Below are positions 51,066-60,358 of a stretch of 64,000 bases of DNA, piece by piece (positions within the stretch are counted from its first letter, which is position 1; every line of letters begins with the position of its first letter). The stretch covers positions 1-64,000 of the forward strand of contig NZ_MDEE01000011.1 in assembly GCF_002939865.1 (NCBI RefSeq). The letters run 5' to 3'. The notes below the pieces were generated by a model. It was not told the DNA's origin, made no database searches, and saw only the letters and a list, made by a program, of their open reading frames with translations. The DNA comes from Xanthomonas dyei. GTDB taxonomy: Bacteria; Pseudomonadota; Gammaproteobacteria; Xanthomonadales; Xanthomonadaceae. A program made the translations under genes and the position numbers.

Positions 51066-51749
51066 GCGCGCGGCTGTCAATCGCTGGCTTCGGTAGGGGC
51101 GACAGCGCGTCCGGGGATCGGTTCCTCGGCTCGGTCAGACATTCTGTCTGACTCGCCGCCGCGGCACATCCCTGTACCGCTCTCCGCCAATCCCCGGCCA
51201 CGCTGCCGCCTCGGCTTGTCGTTTCCATGACCTGGTCAATGCAGGCCAAATCACCATCTTGTTTTCAAGATTCGCGATGGCGACTCTGTAGGTGTTTTCT
51301 TGGATGCCCTGTGTTGTTCGGCGTGTGCCGGGAAGCTGATCGGACGCGCCGTGATCCAAGAAACACGCGTCATGCTCCGCTTGCAACCACGCACAACGGC
51401 CATCTGGACAGGTCCTTGTCCGCTCACCGTCGCGGGACCCTTGGCGGCATGGATGCCGCCAAGGAGCTTACGGAGACGTACTTGCAGCGTGTTCCGCCAT
51501 GGTGGGCGGGCAAGGACCCTGCAGCAAACGCGAGGACGTTGAGGGCGCGGTGCCCTCACCGCTCGCGGGACACGCCGTGAACCCGTCCCTGGGGGCTCGA
51601 TGGCGGCATCCATGCCGCCAACGGTCCCACAATCGCTGAGGACACCACGCCAGACAGTTTCCTGGCGACTTTATTGAAAGCGCTACACACCGACCAACGT
51701 GACTGGTCCTCTCGCAAGACAGCGCAGGCATGCACTGTCTTCGCTTCGA
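51066..51749. other. Long intergenic region with palindromes
   Basis: 684 bases without a supported gene. It holds two near-identical palindromes in opposite orientation. CTTGGCGGCAT-GG-ATGCCGCCAAG is at 51440-51463, and TGGCGGCAT-CC-ATGCCGCCA is at 51601-51620. Each has a GGGACC or GGTCCC block outside it. The segment between them (about 140 bases) may be a relic of a small element. Other short open frames show no motif. Confidence 0.55.
51440..51620. repeat. Pair of GGCGGCAT palindromes in inverted orientation
   Basis: The first palindrome (51440-51463) has 11-bp perfect arms and the second (51601-51620) 9-bp arms. With flanks, the first reads GGGACCCTTGGCGGCATGGA and the second, reversed, GGGACCGTTGGCGGCATGGA. 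They are the same unit in opposite orientation. Confidence 0.6.
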
Positions 51750-52787
51750 TCAAGGTGACTGCTTGACCTCGGCCACCACCGTGGGCAGTTGCCAGGCGCC
51801 GCCGGCGGCCACCAGTCGGCACAGGCCCGAGGTGGATTTGGAGGTCTGCACGAAGCGACGGCCGTCCCAGGTCCAGCGCTCCTCGCTGTAGCAATCACCC
51901 AGGCCGCGGCCCTTTTGCGAGGACAGGATGGTGGAGCCATCCAGATCGCTGGCATGCGTGGTGATCAACGTCGGTGCGAACGGCGCACGCGCGTTGACCA
52001 CCCAGAAGCCGGTGCCGACGTTGTAGGCGCCCATCCAGCAATCGGTCGACACCAGCAGCTTGTCGTTGCTCAGGCGGGCGACGGTCAGCGGTTCGGCGGC
52101 ATCGCTGGCATCCAGACCCTTGCATTCTTCATCGGCCGGAAGCGTGGCGCGTAGCGCCTGGTACAGCGCCGGCAAGCTGCCGAGACGGGCGTCGCCGGCC
52201 TGCGCTGCGGCCAGCTTGGCCGCGCGGACCTGCGGTACCGGCAACGCCGGCAACACGGCGGTCTCGTCGCGATCGCCCTTGCGCACCAGCGCGCCGCGCG
52301 TGCCCAGCCGGCCCTGAAATTCGTCCATCTTCAGCAGCGTTGCCGCTGCGCCGCGATCGGATAGCTGCCAGCGGCGGCCATCGTTGCCGAGCGCCACGAT
52401 CTTGCTGCTGCGGGTCAATGCCGCCAGCAGCGCGGCGACCTGCGTGCTGCTCAATACCGCGGTGCCGCTCTTGCCATCCAGCGCCAGCTTGCCCAGATCG
52501 CGCTGATCGATCTGCAGGCCCAGCGACGCCGGCAGCTTGATCTCGTCGTACTGGCCAAGCATCAGCTCGGCCGTCACCGCCTGGCCGGCACCGGCCTTGC
52601 GCGTCAATAGCACCGACACTGGCAGGTGCTCGCCTTCGTCCGGCTGGTATCCGGCGGCGCGGCAGGTGCGGGTGTTGTCGCAGGCGATGGTCCAGTCGTC
52701 ATGACTGAAATCGACACTGGTGGCAGGCGCGGCAAGCGCGAGTGCGGGGCTGCACAGCAAGGCCGCGGCAAGCAGGTCGTAACGCAT
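51750..52787 (-). CDS. DUF1176 exported protein
   Basis: 345 aa. MRYDLLAAALLCSPALALAAP is a signal peptide. DDWTIACDNTRTCRAAGYQPD is the DUF1176 opening, with paired Cys, and the last third has VSTDCWMGAYNVGTGFWVVN and WTWDGRRFVQTSKSTSGLCR. Periplasmic, function unknown. The start ATG 52787 gives a full signal peptide. A longer in-frame start 33 bases upstream adds nothing typical. Alone on its strand. Confidence 0.82.
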   Translation of the reverse strand: MRYDLLAAALLCSPALALAAPATSVDFSHDDWTIACDNTRTCRAAGYQPDEGEHLPVSVLLTRKAGAGQAVTAELMLGQYDEIKLPASLGLQIDQRDLGKLALDGKSGTAVLSSTQVAALLAALTRSSKIVALGNDGRRWQLSDRGAAATLLKMDEFQGRLGTRGALVRKGDRDETAVLPALPVPQVRAAKLAAAQAGDARLGSLPALYQALRATLPADEECKGLDASDAAEPLTVARLSNDKLLVSTDCWMGAYNVGTGFWVVNARAPFAPTLITTHASDLDGSTILSSQKGRGLGDCYSEERWTWDGRRFVQTSKSTSGLCRLVAAGGAWQLPTVVAEVKQSP

Positions 52788-53052
52788 CGAAGTTCCTTCA
52801 TCGTAGGTCCGGGCCGGCATCTTGCGATGCCTGCCGCAGGGCGTCCAGGCGAATCGTCCGCAGGCAGTGAACGCGATTCATCACGGTGAGTGTGTCCGGT
52901 CGCTGCGGTGCATCGGCGCGCGCCCGCGAATCGATCACACTGCGCGCTGCAGATCGACTGCGATCTTCGCGCGGTGCCCGGCTTGTCCTGGCGACGATGC
53001 GCTAGCGGCATCGTCTGTTCGGTCTTGCCTGTCGACCTGTCGCTTTCAGCGA
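52788..53052. other. Intergenic, no feature seen
   Basis: 265 bases between two minus-strand genes. No repeat, RNA or promoter was recognised. Confidence 0.4.
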
Positions 53053-54264
53053 TCACACTTGCGTCAGCGTTGCTGCGGCGCGCGTCCTGGTCGGCGATTC
53101 CCGCACCGGCATCCCGAACAGCGGACGCAGCCAGCGCACGCGGCGGATAAGGTATTCGTGCAATAGCAGGCAGCCGGCAACGGTGGCAGCCAACACCAGC
53201 ACCGGTTCCAGCCACGGGCCCAGGTGCAACGGCGCCAACCAGTACAGCGCCAGGATGATCAGGCTCTGATGCAGGATGTACCAGGGGAACACCGCCTGGG
53301 TGCAGTACGGCAGCCACGCGAATGGGCGGTTCAAGCCATGCCTTGCCCAGCCGAACAGGGTCAGCAATGCCAGCCAGGTGTAGGCGGCGCGCGCCAGCCG
53401 CTCGACCATGTCCCAGCGAACTGTCGCCAGCAGGGCGGGCAGCGGCACCGGATCGAGCGAGCGGCCCAGATGGCGGATGCTTAGCTCGGTGGCGATCGCC
53501 AGCAGCGCGGCGATCAGGGTTGGCCAACGCAGCTGCACTGACCACGTCCAGAAGCGTGCGTGACGGGCCAGCGCATATCCCAGCACGAACAACGGAAACG
53601 ACTCGGCATGCACAAACCAGTCGCCAACCAGGGCGTGGGTCGGTGGGTGGCGCGGCATCACCCACAGCAGGCAAAAGGCTTCCCACAGGATGGGGACCAG
53701 CAGCAGGACCGGCAGCGCGATGGGCGCCGGCAAGGCTCGCAGCGATACGGGCAGCATGCGGCCGAGCGCGACCATGGCCATCAGTAACAAGGTGTAAGGC
53801 AGCAGATAGGCCAGGTACCACAGGTGGTTCCAGGTGATGCCGTGCTCCCAGCCATCGAAGCTGCCGGCCGGCCACGGCCGGACCTGCCAATAGCGCAGCA
53901 GGAAGTTGCCGAAGCCGGGCACGACCTTGCCGTTGCTGACGCCCTGGCAGTACGCCTGCACCGCCACCACCACGAACATGCCGAACAGCAGTGGTGGCAA
54001 TAACCGGCCGCAGCGTCGCCAGGCGAACTGCCACGGCGCACGTTCCGCCCGCGCCAGACCGATCGCGATACCGGAGATCATGAACAGCAACGGCATCCGC
54101 CAGCGGTTGAGCGCGATCATCGGCGCTTGCAGCCAGTCGGTGGTGTAGGCGCTCTTTAAATGGAAGTCCCAGCCGGCCACGTAGGCCATGCCCACGTGAT
54201 AGAGGATCAGCAGGGCGAAGGCGAAGACGCGCAAGGCGTCGATATCGTGGCGGCGCTCGGTCAT
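53053..54264 (-). CDS. Acyltransferase 3 family membrane protein (OpgC/MdoC-like)
   Basis: 403 aa with about ten membrane helices. MTERRHDIDALRVFAFALLILYHVGMAY is the N-terminal acyltransferase-3 signature with the catalytic His of YHVG. RMPLLFMISGIAIGLARA is the second motif. The family moves acyl groups, often succinyl or acetyl, to sugars or glucans outside the inner membrane. The layout resembles OpgC. The substrate is not shown. Start ATG 54264 is the family N-terminus. Divergent from rpfD. Confidence 0.85.
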   Translation of the reverse strand: MTERRHDIDALRVFAFALLILYHVGMAYVAGWDFHLKSAYTTDWLQAPMIALNRWRMPLLFMISGIAIGLARAERAPWQFAWRRCGRLLPPLLFGMFVVVAVQAYCQGVSNGKVVPGFGNFLLRYWQVRPWPAGSFDGWEHGITWNHLWYLAYLLPYTLLLMAMVALGRMLPVSLRALPAPIALPVLLLVPILWEAFCLLWVMPRHPPTHALVGDWFVHAESFPLFVLGYALARHARFWTWSVQLRWPTLIAALLAIATELSIRHLGRSLDPVPLPALLATVRWDMVERLARAAYTWLALLTLFGWARHGLNRPFAWLPYCTQAVFPWYILHQSLIILALYWLAPLHLGPWLEPVLVLAATVAGCLLLHEYLIRRVRWLRPLFGMPVRESPTRTRAAATLTQV

Positions 54265-54456
54265 GGGGGTGGTTGGTCGAGGAAGTGCACGCATCCTGCC
54301 CGCCGACCCGCATGGAGAAAGGGGTAAGGGGTGGAAACGCCCGCGCGCAGTGACCAGTTGCGTCCTCCCAGGGACGAACGGGAGCAGTGGGGATGACGGT
54401 GCCGCCCCGTTGCGCGGGCCTCTATCATTGGCAACTGCCAACTGCGGACCTCTGCA

Positions 54457-55374
54457 ATGGAAACCATCGGGCCGCGCGCGCCGACATCTCAGGACGGTGC
54501 GCGTCACTTCGCCACGCGCTGGGCGGTAACGATCTGGTTGCTGGTGTTTTACCTGAGCGCACTGGGCAACACGCTGACCGCATGGTTGGCGGGGCGTCGC
54601 GATGGCGAGGCGATCGTGCTGTGGCAGGTGCTGAGCTGGGAGCTGACCAGCGCCACCGCATCGCTGCTGTTGCTACCCGCGGTGCTCTGGCTCTGCGCAC
54701 GTTGGCCGCTGCATGCCGATGTCTGGCGTCGCCGTGTGCCGGTGTATCTGGCGGCTGCGCTGGGCTGGTGGCTGGCGCACGTCGCCTGCATGGTGCTGCT
54801 GCGCAAGCTGGTTTATGCGCTGGCCGGCAGCCACTACGACTTCGGTGGCTGGCCGCTGCAGTGGTTTTATGAGTTGTCCAAGGATCTGCGTACCTTTGCG
54901 ATGCTGGTGGCGTTGCAGCACGCATTGGGTTGGTACGCGCGGCGGCGCCAGGGCGAGGCGCATCTGCTTGCGGCGCCGGATGAAGGCCCACCGGAGGAGC
55001 CGCTGGACCGCCCGGAGCGTTTTTTGGTGCGCAAGCTCGGCCGCGACTTTTTGGTCGCCACCGCCGATATCGAATGGATCCAGGCCTCCGGCAACTACGT
55101 CAACCTACATGTGCGCGGCCACGACTATCCGCTGCGCAGCACGATGGCGGCGATCGAAGCCAGGTTGGACCCGGCCGTGTTCGTGCGGATCCATCGCAGC
55201 TACCTGGTCAATCTGAGCCAGGTACAGGCGATCGAGCCGGTCGATTCCGGCGATGCGCGCGTGCATCTGCGCGACGCCACGGTGTTGCCGTGCAGTCGCA
55301 GTCATCTTGCCGATCTGCGCGCGCGGGCAGGGCAGGGGGCCGCTGCGCCGCGGACAGATGCGTTGATGGTCTGA
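54457..55374 (+). CDS. rpfD: RpfD, membrane-bound LytTR-domain regulator
   Basis: 305 aa. Residues 20-155 hold four hydrophobic segments. The C-terminal LytTR DNA-binding domain is about 195-290: FLVRKLGRDFLVATADIEWI, then GNYVNLHVRGHDYPLRSTM, RIHRSYLVNLSQVQ. LytTR domains bind direct repeats as dimers. The gene sits between recJ and prfB-lysS, in the X. campestris rpf region, which supports the name. Its role in the regulon is modest and poorly defined. Confidence 0.87.
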   Translation: METIGPRAPTSQDGARHFATRWAVTIWLLVFYLSALGNTLTAWLAGRRDGEAIVLWQVLSWELTSATASLLLLPAVLWLCARWPLHADVWRRRVPVYLAAALGWWLAHVACMVLLRKLVYALAGSHYDFGGWPLQWFYELSKDLRTFAMLVALQHALGWYARRRQGEAHLLAAPDEGPPEEPLDRPERFLVRKLGRDFLVATADIEWIQASGNYVNLHVRGHDYPLRSTMAAIEARLDPAVFVRIHRSYLVNLSQVQAIEPVDSGDARVHLRDATVLPCSRSHLADLRARAGQGAAAPRTDALMV

Positions 55375-55607
55375 GGCCGCCAAGGCCATGTTGGCGGACC
55401 AGCTGGCCGACAGCTCCGCCCGTCTTCGTCCCGGCCGCTGCGACCGAAGCGCGCGCTAAACCGAGCTGTGGGCGTTTGCGGTCGCGCGCAGCAAATGACA
55501 GGCCCTCAAGACGACCGCCTCTGCACCGCGCCCAGCCCCGATGCCACCGCGTTCCGCCACCGGCGCCCGCTTGCTAAACTAGCCCGCTTGTTTGCCGGAA
55601 GTCCGTC

Positions 55608-56733
55608 ATGATCGAAACCAATCCGATCCGCCAGCGCATCACCGATCTCAACGATCGCGTGCTCTCGCTCAGGGGGTATCTTTGACTACGACGTCAAGAA
55701 AGAGCGTCTAGAGGAAGTCAGCCGGGAGCTGGAAAGCCCGGACGTGTGGAACGACGCCGAGCGTGCCCAAGCCCTGGGACGTGAGCGCTCCATGCTGGAA
55801 AAGACCGTCATCGGCATCGCCGATGTGCTGGCCGGGCTCACCGATGCCGGCGAGTTGCTGGACCTGGCCGACAGCGAGCAGGACGAAGATACCGCGGTGG
55901 CGGTGACCGCCGATCTGGACAAGTACCAGATCCATGTCGAGAAGCTGGAATTCCAGCGCATGTTCTCCGGGCAGATGGACGGCGCCAACGCGTTCGTCGA
56001 CATCCAGGCCGGCGCCGGCGGTACCGAGGCGCAGGATTGGGCGGAAATCCTGTTGCGCATGTATCTGCGCTGGGCCGAGTCGCGTGGTTGGAAGACCGAG
56101 CTGATGGAAGTGTCCGGCGGCGAAGTTGCAGGCATCAAGTCGGCCACGATCCGCATCGAGGGCGAATACGCTTACGGCTGGTTGAAGACCGAGATCGGCG
56201 TGCACCGGCTGGTGCGCAAGTCGCCGTTCGACTCCGACAACCGCCGGCACACCAGTTTCACTTCAGTGTTCGTGTCGCCGGAAGTGGACGACAACATCGA
56301 GATCGACATCAACCCGGCCGACCTGCGCACCGACGTGTACCGCTCGTCCGGCGCCGGTGGTCAGCACGTCAACAAGACCGAATCGGCGGTGCGTATCACG
56401 CATATCCCGACCAATACGGTGGTTGCGTGCCAGACCGGTCGCAGCCAGCACCAGAACCGCGACAACGCGATGAAGATGCTGGCCGCCAAGTTGTACGAAC
56501 TGGAAGTGCAAAAGCGCAACGTCGAACGCGACGCACTGGAAGCCACCAAGTCCGACATCGGTTGGGGCAGCCAGATCCGCAATTACGTGCTCGACCAGAG
56601 CCGCATCAAGGATCTGCGCACCGGCATCGAGCGCAGCGACACGCAGAAAGTGCTGGACGGCGACCTGGACGAATTCGTCGAGGCCAGCCTGAAGGCCGGT
56701 CTGGCGGCAGGCTCCAAACGCCTGGACGCCTGA
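55608..56733 (+). CDS. prfB: Peptide chain release factor 2 (with programmed +1 frameshift)
   Basis: 374 aa from two frames: codons 1-25 (55608-55682), then an in-frame TGA (55683-55685), and the +1 frame from 55684 to 56733. The slippery site is AGGGGG (55671-55676), TAT, CTT, TGA, C, the same as E. coli prfB with the stop also at codon 26. Low RF2 lets the ribosome shift, so RF2 controls its own level. The GGQ motif is in [16 protein letters not shown]. The TGA-reading SPF is in [12 protein letters not shown]. lysS follows, the conserved prfB-lysS pair. Confidence 0.95.
55671..55686 (+). promoter_or_regulatory. prfB programmed frameshift site
   Basis: AGGGGG acts as an internal Shine-Dalgarno, spaced three bases from CTT (55680-55682), then TGA (55683-55685) and C. 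The spacing and the CTT-TGAC context equal those known in E. coli. Reading CTTT as CTT slipping to TTT gives the +1 frame. Confidence 0.92.
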
Positions 56734-56929
56734 CCGCCGCGCGAGGTCGCAGCGGATGCGACGACCTTGCACGACGCTACGCATGCACCGCAGCGCGACC
56801 CCGCGTTGCGGCAGCAAAAAGACCTCAGGCGACCCTCGCGCGACACCGTCAATGTCAGAGAACCCGGCGCTGCCGGTGTCTCACTCCCCACCGGGCACGC
56901 GCCCGACCTCTAGCAGACCGATTCCCGCC

Positions 56930-58447
<1,518 letters not shown>

Positions 58448-58505
58448 CTTTTTTTGTGCGAACGCGTGCTCACAGCACAGATACTGCATATGCTAGAGCA
58501 CAGCT

Positions 58506-58525
58506 CCGGACAGCGTCCTGTCCGG
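58506..58525 (+). other. Hairpin in the rpfG leader
   Basis: CCGGACAG (58506-58513) pairs with CTGTCCGG (58518-58525), loop CGTC. It is 60 bases ahead of rpfG, with no T tract behind it, so it is not an obvious terminator. A role in rpfG mRNA control is only possible. Confidence 0.35.
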
Positions 58526-58586
58526 GGGAGTCGACACAGGGGTCGGCGTCACGCTTTTCCGTTCTCGGGATAGAGGAGCAACGGCT

Positions 58587-59723
58587 ATGCAGGATGTTTT
58601 AGGGAATCCGGACGGCATGGTGTCGGCGGATACATGGGGAAGCTGGGCGGAAAAGGCGGATCTGGGATTGAACATCGTCATTGTCGATGACCAGATGTCC
58701 GCGCGGACGATGCTGCGCCATGTCATCGAAGACATCGCGCCGGAGCTGAAGGTCTACGACTTCGGCGACCCGCTCGACGCGTTGGCATGGTGCGAAGCCG
58801 GGCGCGTGGATCTATTGCTGCTCGACTACCGCATGCCCGGGATGGATGGCCTGGAGTTCGCGCGGCGCCTGCGCCGGCTGCCGAGCCATCGCGATATTCC
58901 GATCATTCTGATCACCATCGTCGGCGACGAGCCGATCCGCCAGGCGGCGCTGGAAGCGGGGGTGATCGACTTCCTGGTCAAGCCGATCCGCCCGCGCGAG
59001 TTGCGGGCACGCTGCTCCAATCTGTTGCAGTTGCGTCAGCAGAGCGAAAGCGTCAAGCAACGCGCGCTGTCGCTGGAACAACGTCTGCTGGCCAGCATGA
59101 ACGAGGTCGAAGAGCGCGAGCGCGAAACCTTGTCGCGGCTGGCGCGCGCCATCGAATACCGCGATTCGGGTACCAGCGCGTTCCTGGAGCGCATGTCGCA
59201 TGTGGCCGGCCTGATCGCCGAACAGCTGGGCCTGTCGGAAGAAGAAGTGCGCATCATCGAGATGGCCGCACCGCTGCACGACATGGGCAAGATCGCCATT
59301 CCCGATTCGGTGCTGCTCAAGCCGGGCAAGCTCACCGACGACGAAATGAGCGTGATGAAGCGCCACCCGCGGATCGGCTACGAGCTGCTCAGCGGCAGCC
59401 AGAACCGCTTCATCCAGGTGGGCGCCTTGATCGCGCTGCGTCACCACGAGCGCTACGACGGCACCGGGTATCCGGACGGCCTGGTCGGCGAGGCGATTCC
59501 GCTGGAAGCGCGCATTGTGGCGGTGGCCGACGTGTTCGACGCCCTGCTGTCGCCGCGTCCGTACAAGGAAGCGTGGACGATGGACGCCGCACTGGCCTAT
59601 CTCTACGCGCAACGCGGCCGCCTGTTCGACCCACGCTGCGTGGATGCGCTGCTGCGCGGCCGCGCGCAGCTGGACCAGATCTGCGGGGAATTCTCCACCG
59701 CATCGGCGCGACCCGGGGTGTGA
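58587..59723 (+). CDS. rpfG: HD-GYP response regulator (cyclic di-GMP phosphodiesterase) RpfG
   Basis: 378 aa, the X. campestris length. Receiver domain with D80 in DLLLLDYRMPGMDGLEF (phosphate acceptor). HD-GYP domain: APLHDMGKIA (H231, D232), RHHERYDGTGYPDGL and VADVFDALLSPRPY. Phosphorylated through RpfC when DSF is sensed, it degrades cyclic di-GMP and links quorum sensing to virulence and biofilm. GAGGAG (58573-58578) is a strong Shine-Dalgarno. First gene of rpfG-rpfH-rpfC. Confidence 0.96.
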   Translation: MQDVLGNPDGMVSADTWGSWAEKADLGLNIVIVDDQMSARTMLRHVIEDIAPELKVYDFGDPLDALAWCEAGRVDLLLLDYRMPGMDGLEFARRLRRLPSHRDIPIILITIVGDEPIRQAALEAGVIDFLVKPIRPRELRARCSNLLQLRQQSESVKQRALSLEQRLLASMNEVEERERETLSRLARAIEYRDSGTSAFLERMSHVAGLIAEQLGLSEEEVRIIEMAAPLHDMGKIAIPDSVLLKPGKLTDDEMSVMKRHPRIGYELLSGSQNRFIQVGALIALRHHERYDGTGYPDGLVGEAIPLEARIVAVADVFDALLSPRPYKEAWTMDAALAYLYAQRGRLFDPRCVDALLRGRAQLDQICGEFSTASARPGV

Positions 59724-59727
59724 GGTG

Positions 59728-60351
59728 ATGGCGGTGCTCAGCCAGTTGCGTGCTCGACTTGCCCGTCGCGCCGACAGCGAGCATGGTCAGGCCCTGGTGC
59801 GCATCACGCTGATTGCGCTGATCCTGGTCTACACGCTGATCTGTGCTCCCAGGTGGCAGGTCTCCGGGCGCCAGTTGCAGCGGCTGTTCTGCCTGATCGC
59901 GATCGGTCAGGCGACAGCCTTGCTGATCTTTTGCTGGATTGTGGCAAGTCCGCAGCGCTCGCATCTGCGGCGTACGCTTGGGATGCTCGCCGACTACGGC
60001 TTGATCGGGCTGGCAATGACCTGGATGGGCGCACCGATGGCTAGTCTGTACGTCGTGTTGCTCTGGATCACAATCGGCAATGGGCTGCGCTTCGGCAGCG
60101 AGGCGCTACATACCGCTGTTGCCATGGCTACGCTCAGCTTCGGCACGACGCTTGCGAACAGTAATTATTGGCAGGGCCAGCTTGGTCTGGGGATCGCGCT
60201 TCTGGGTGCGTTGATCGTGGTTCCTATGTCATTGTTGCGTACGCTGCGCGAGCGGGATCAGGCAATGACCGGGTCGACGCCCGCAGCAGGTATCGACGCT
60301 GCATTGCAGCACGGAAGGATCCCAACCCCACCGACGCCGCCGCGCGTCTGA
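59728..60351 (+). CDS. rpfH: RpfH, membrane protein paralogous to the RpfC sensor domain
   Basis: 207 aa with five or so membrane helices and no kinase. It lines up with the RpfC N-terminus: RADSEHGQALVRI against RADSEHAQNLIRI, and LLWITIGNGLRFGSE against CMWVTIGNGLRYGSN. The ends after about 175 differ, with a Pro/Thr-rich tail. It may bind DSF or modulate RpfC, but function is not established; X. campestris rpfH mutants had weak effects. The ATG 59728 is preceded by a GTG at 59725. Species of Xanthomonas differ in having it. Confidence 0.9.
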   Translation: MAVLSQLRARLARRADSEHGQALVRITLIALILVYTLICAPRWQVSGRQLQRLFCLIAIGQATALLIFCWIVASPQRSHLRRTLGMLADYGLIGLAMTWMGAPMASLYVVLLWITIGNGLRFGSEALHTAVAMATLSFGTTLANSNYWQGQLGLGIALLGALIVVPMSLLRTLRERDQAMTGSTPAAGIDAALQHGRIPTPPTPPRV

Positions 60352-60358
60352 GGCGTCT

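Noticed and set aside
55608-56733. prfB as a broken pseudogene
   Set aside because: The stop at codon 26 is the programmed frameshift site, with the exact slippery context.
58506-58525. lysS terminator at the hairpin before rpfG
   Set aside because: A T run at 58449-58455 lies before the hairpin, not after it, so it does not have intrinsic terminator form.
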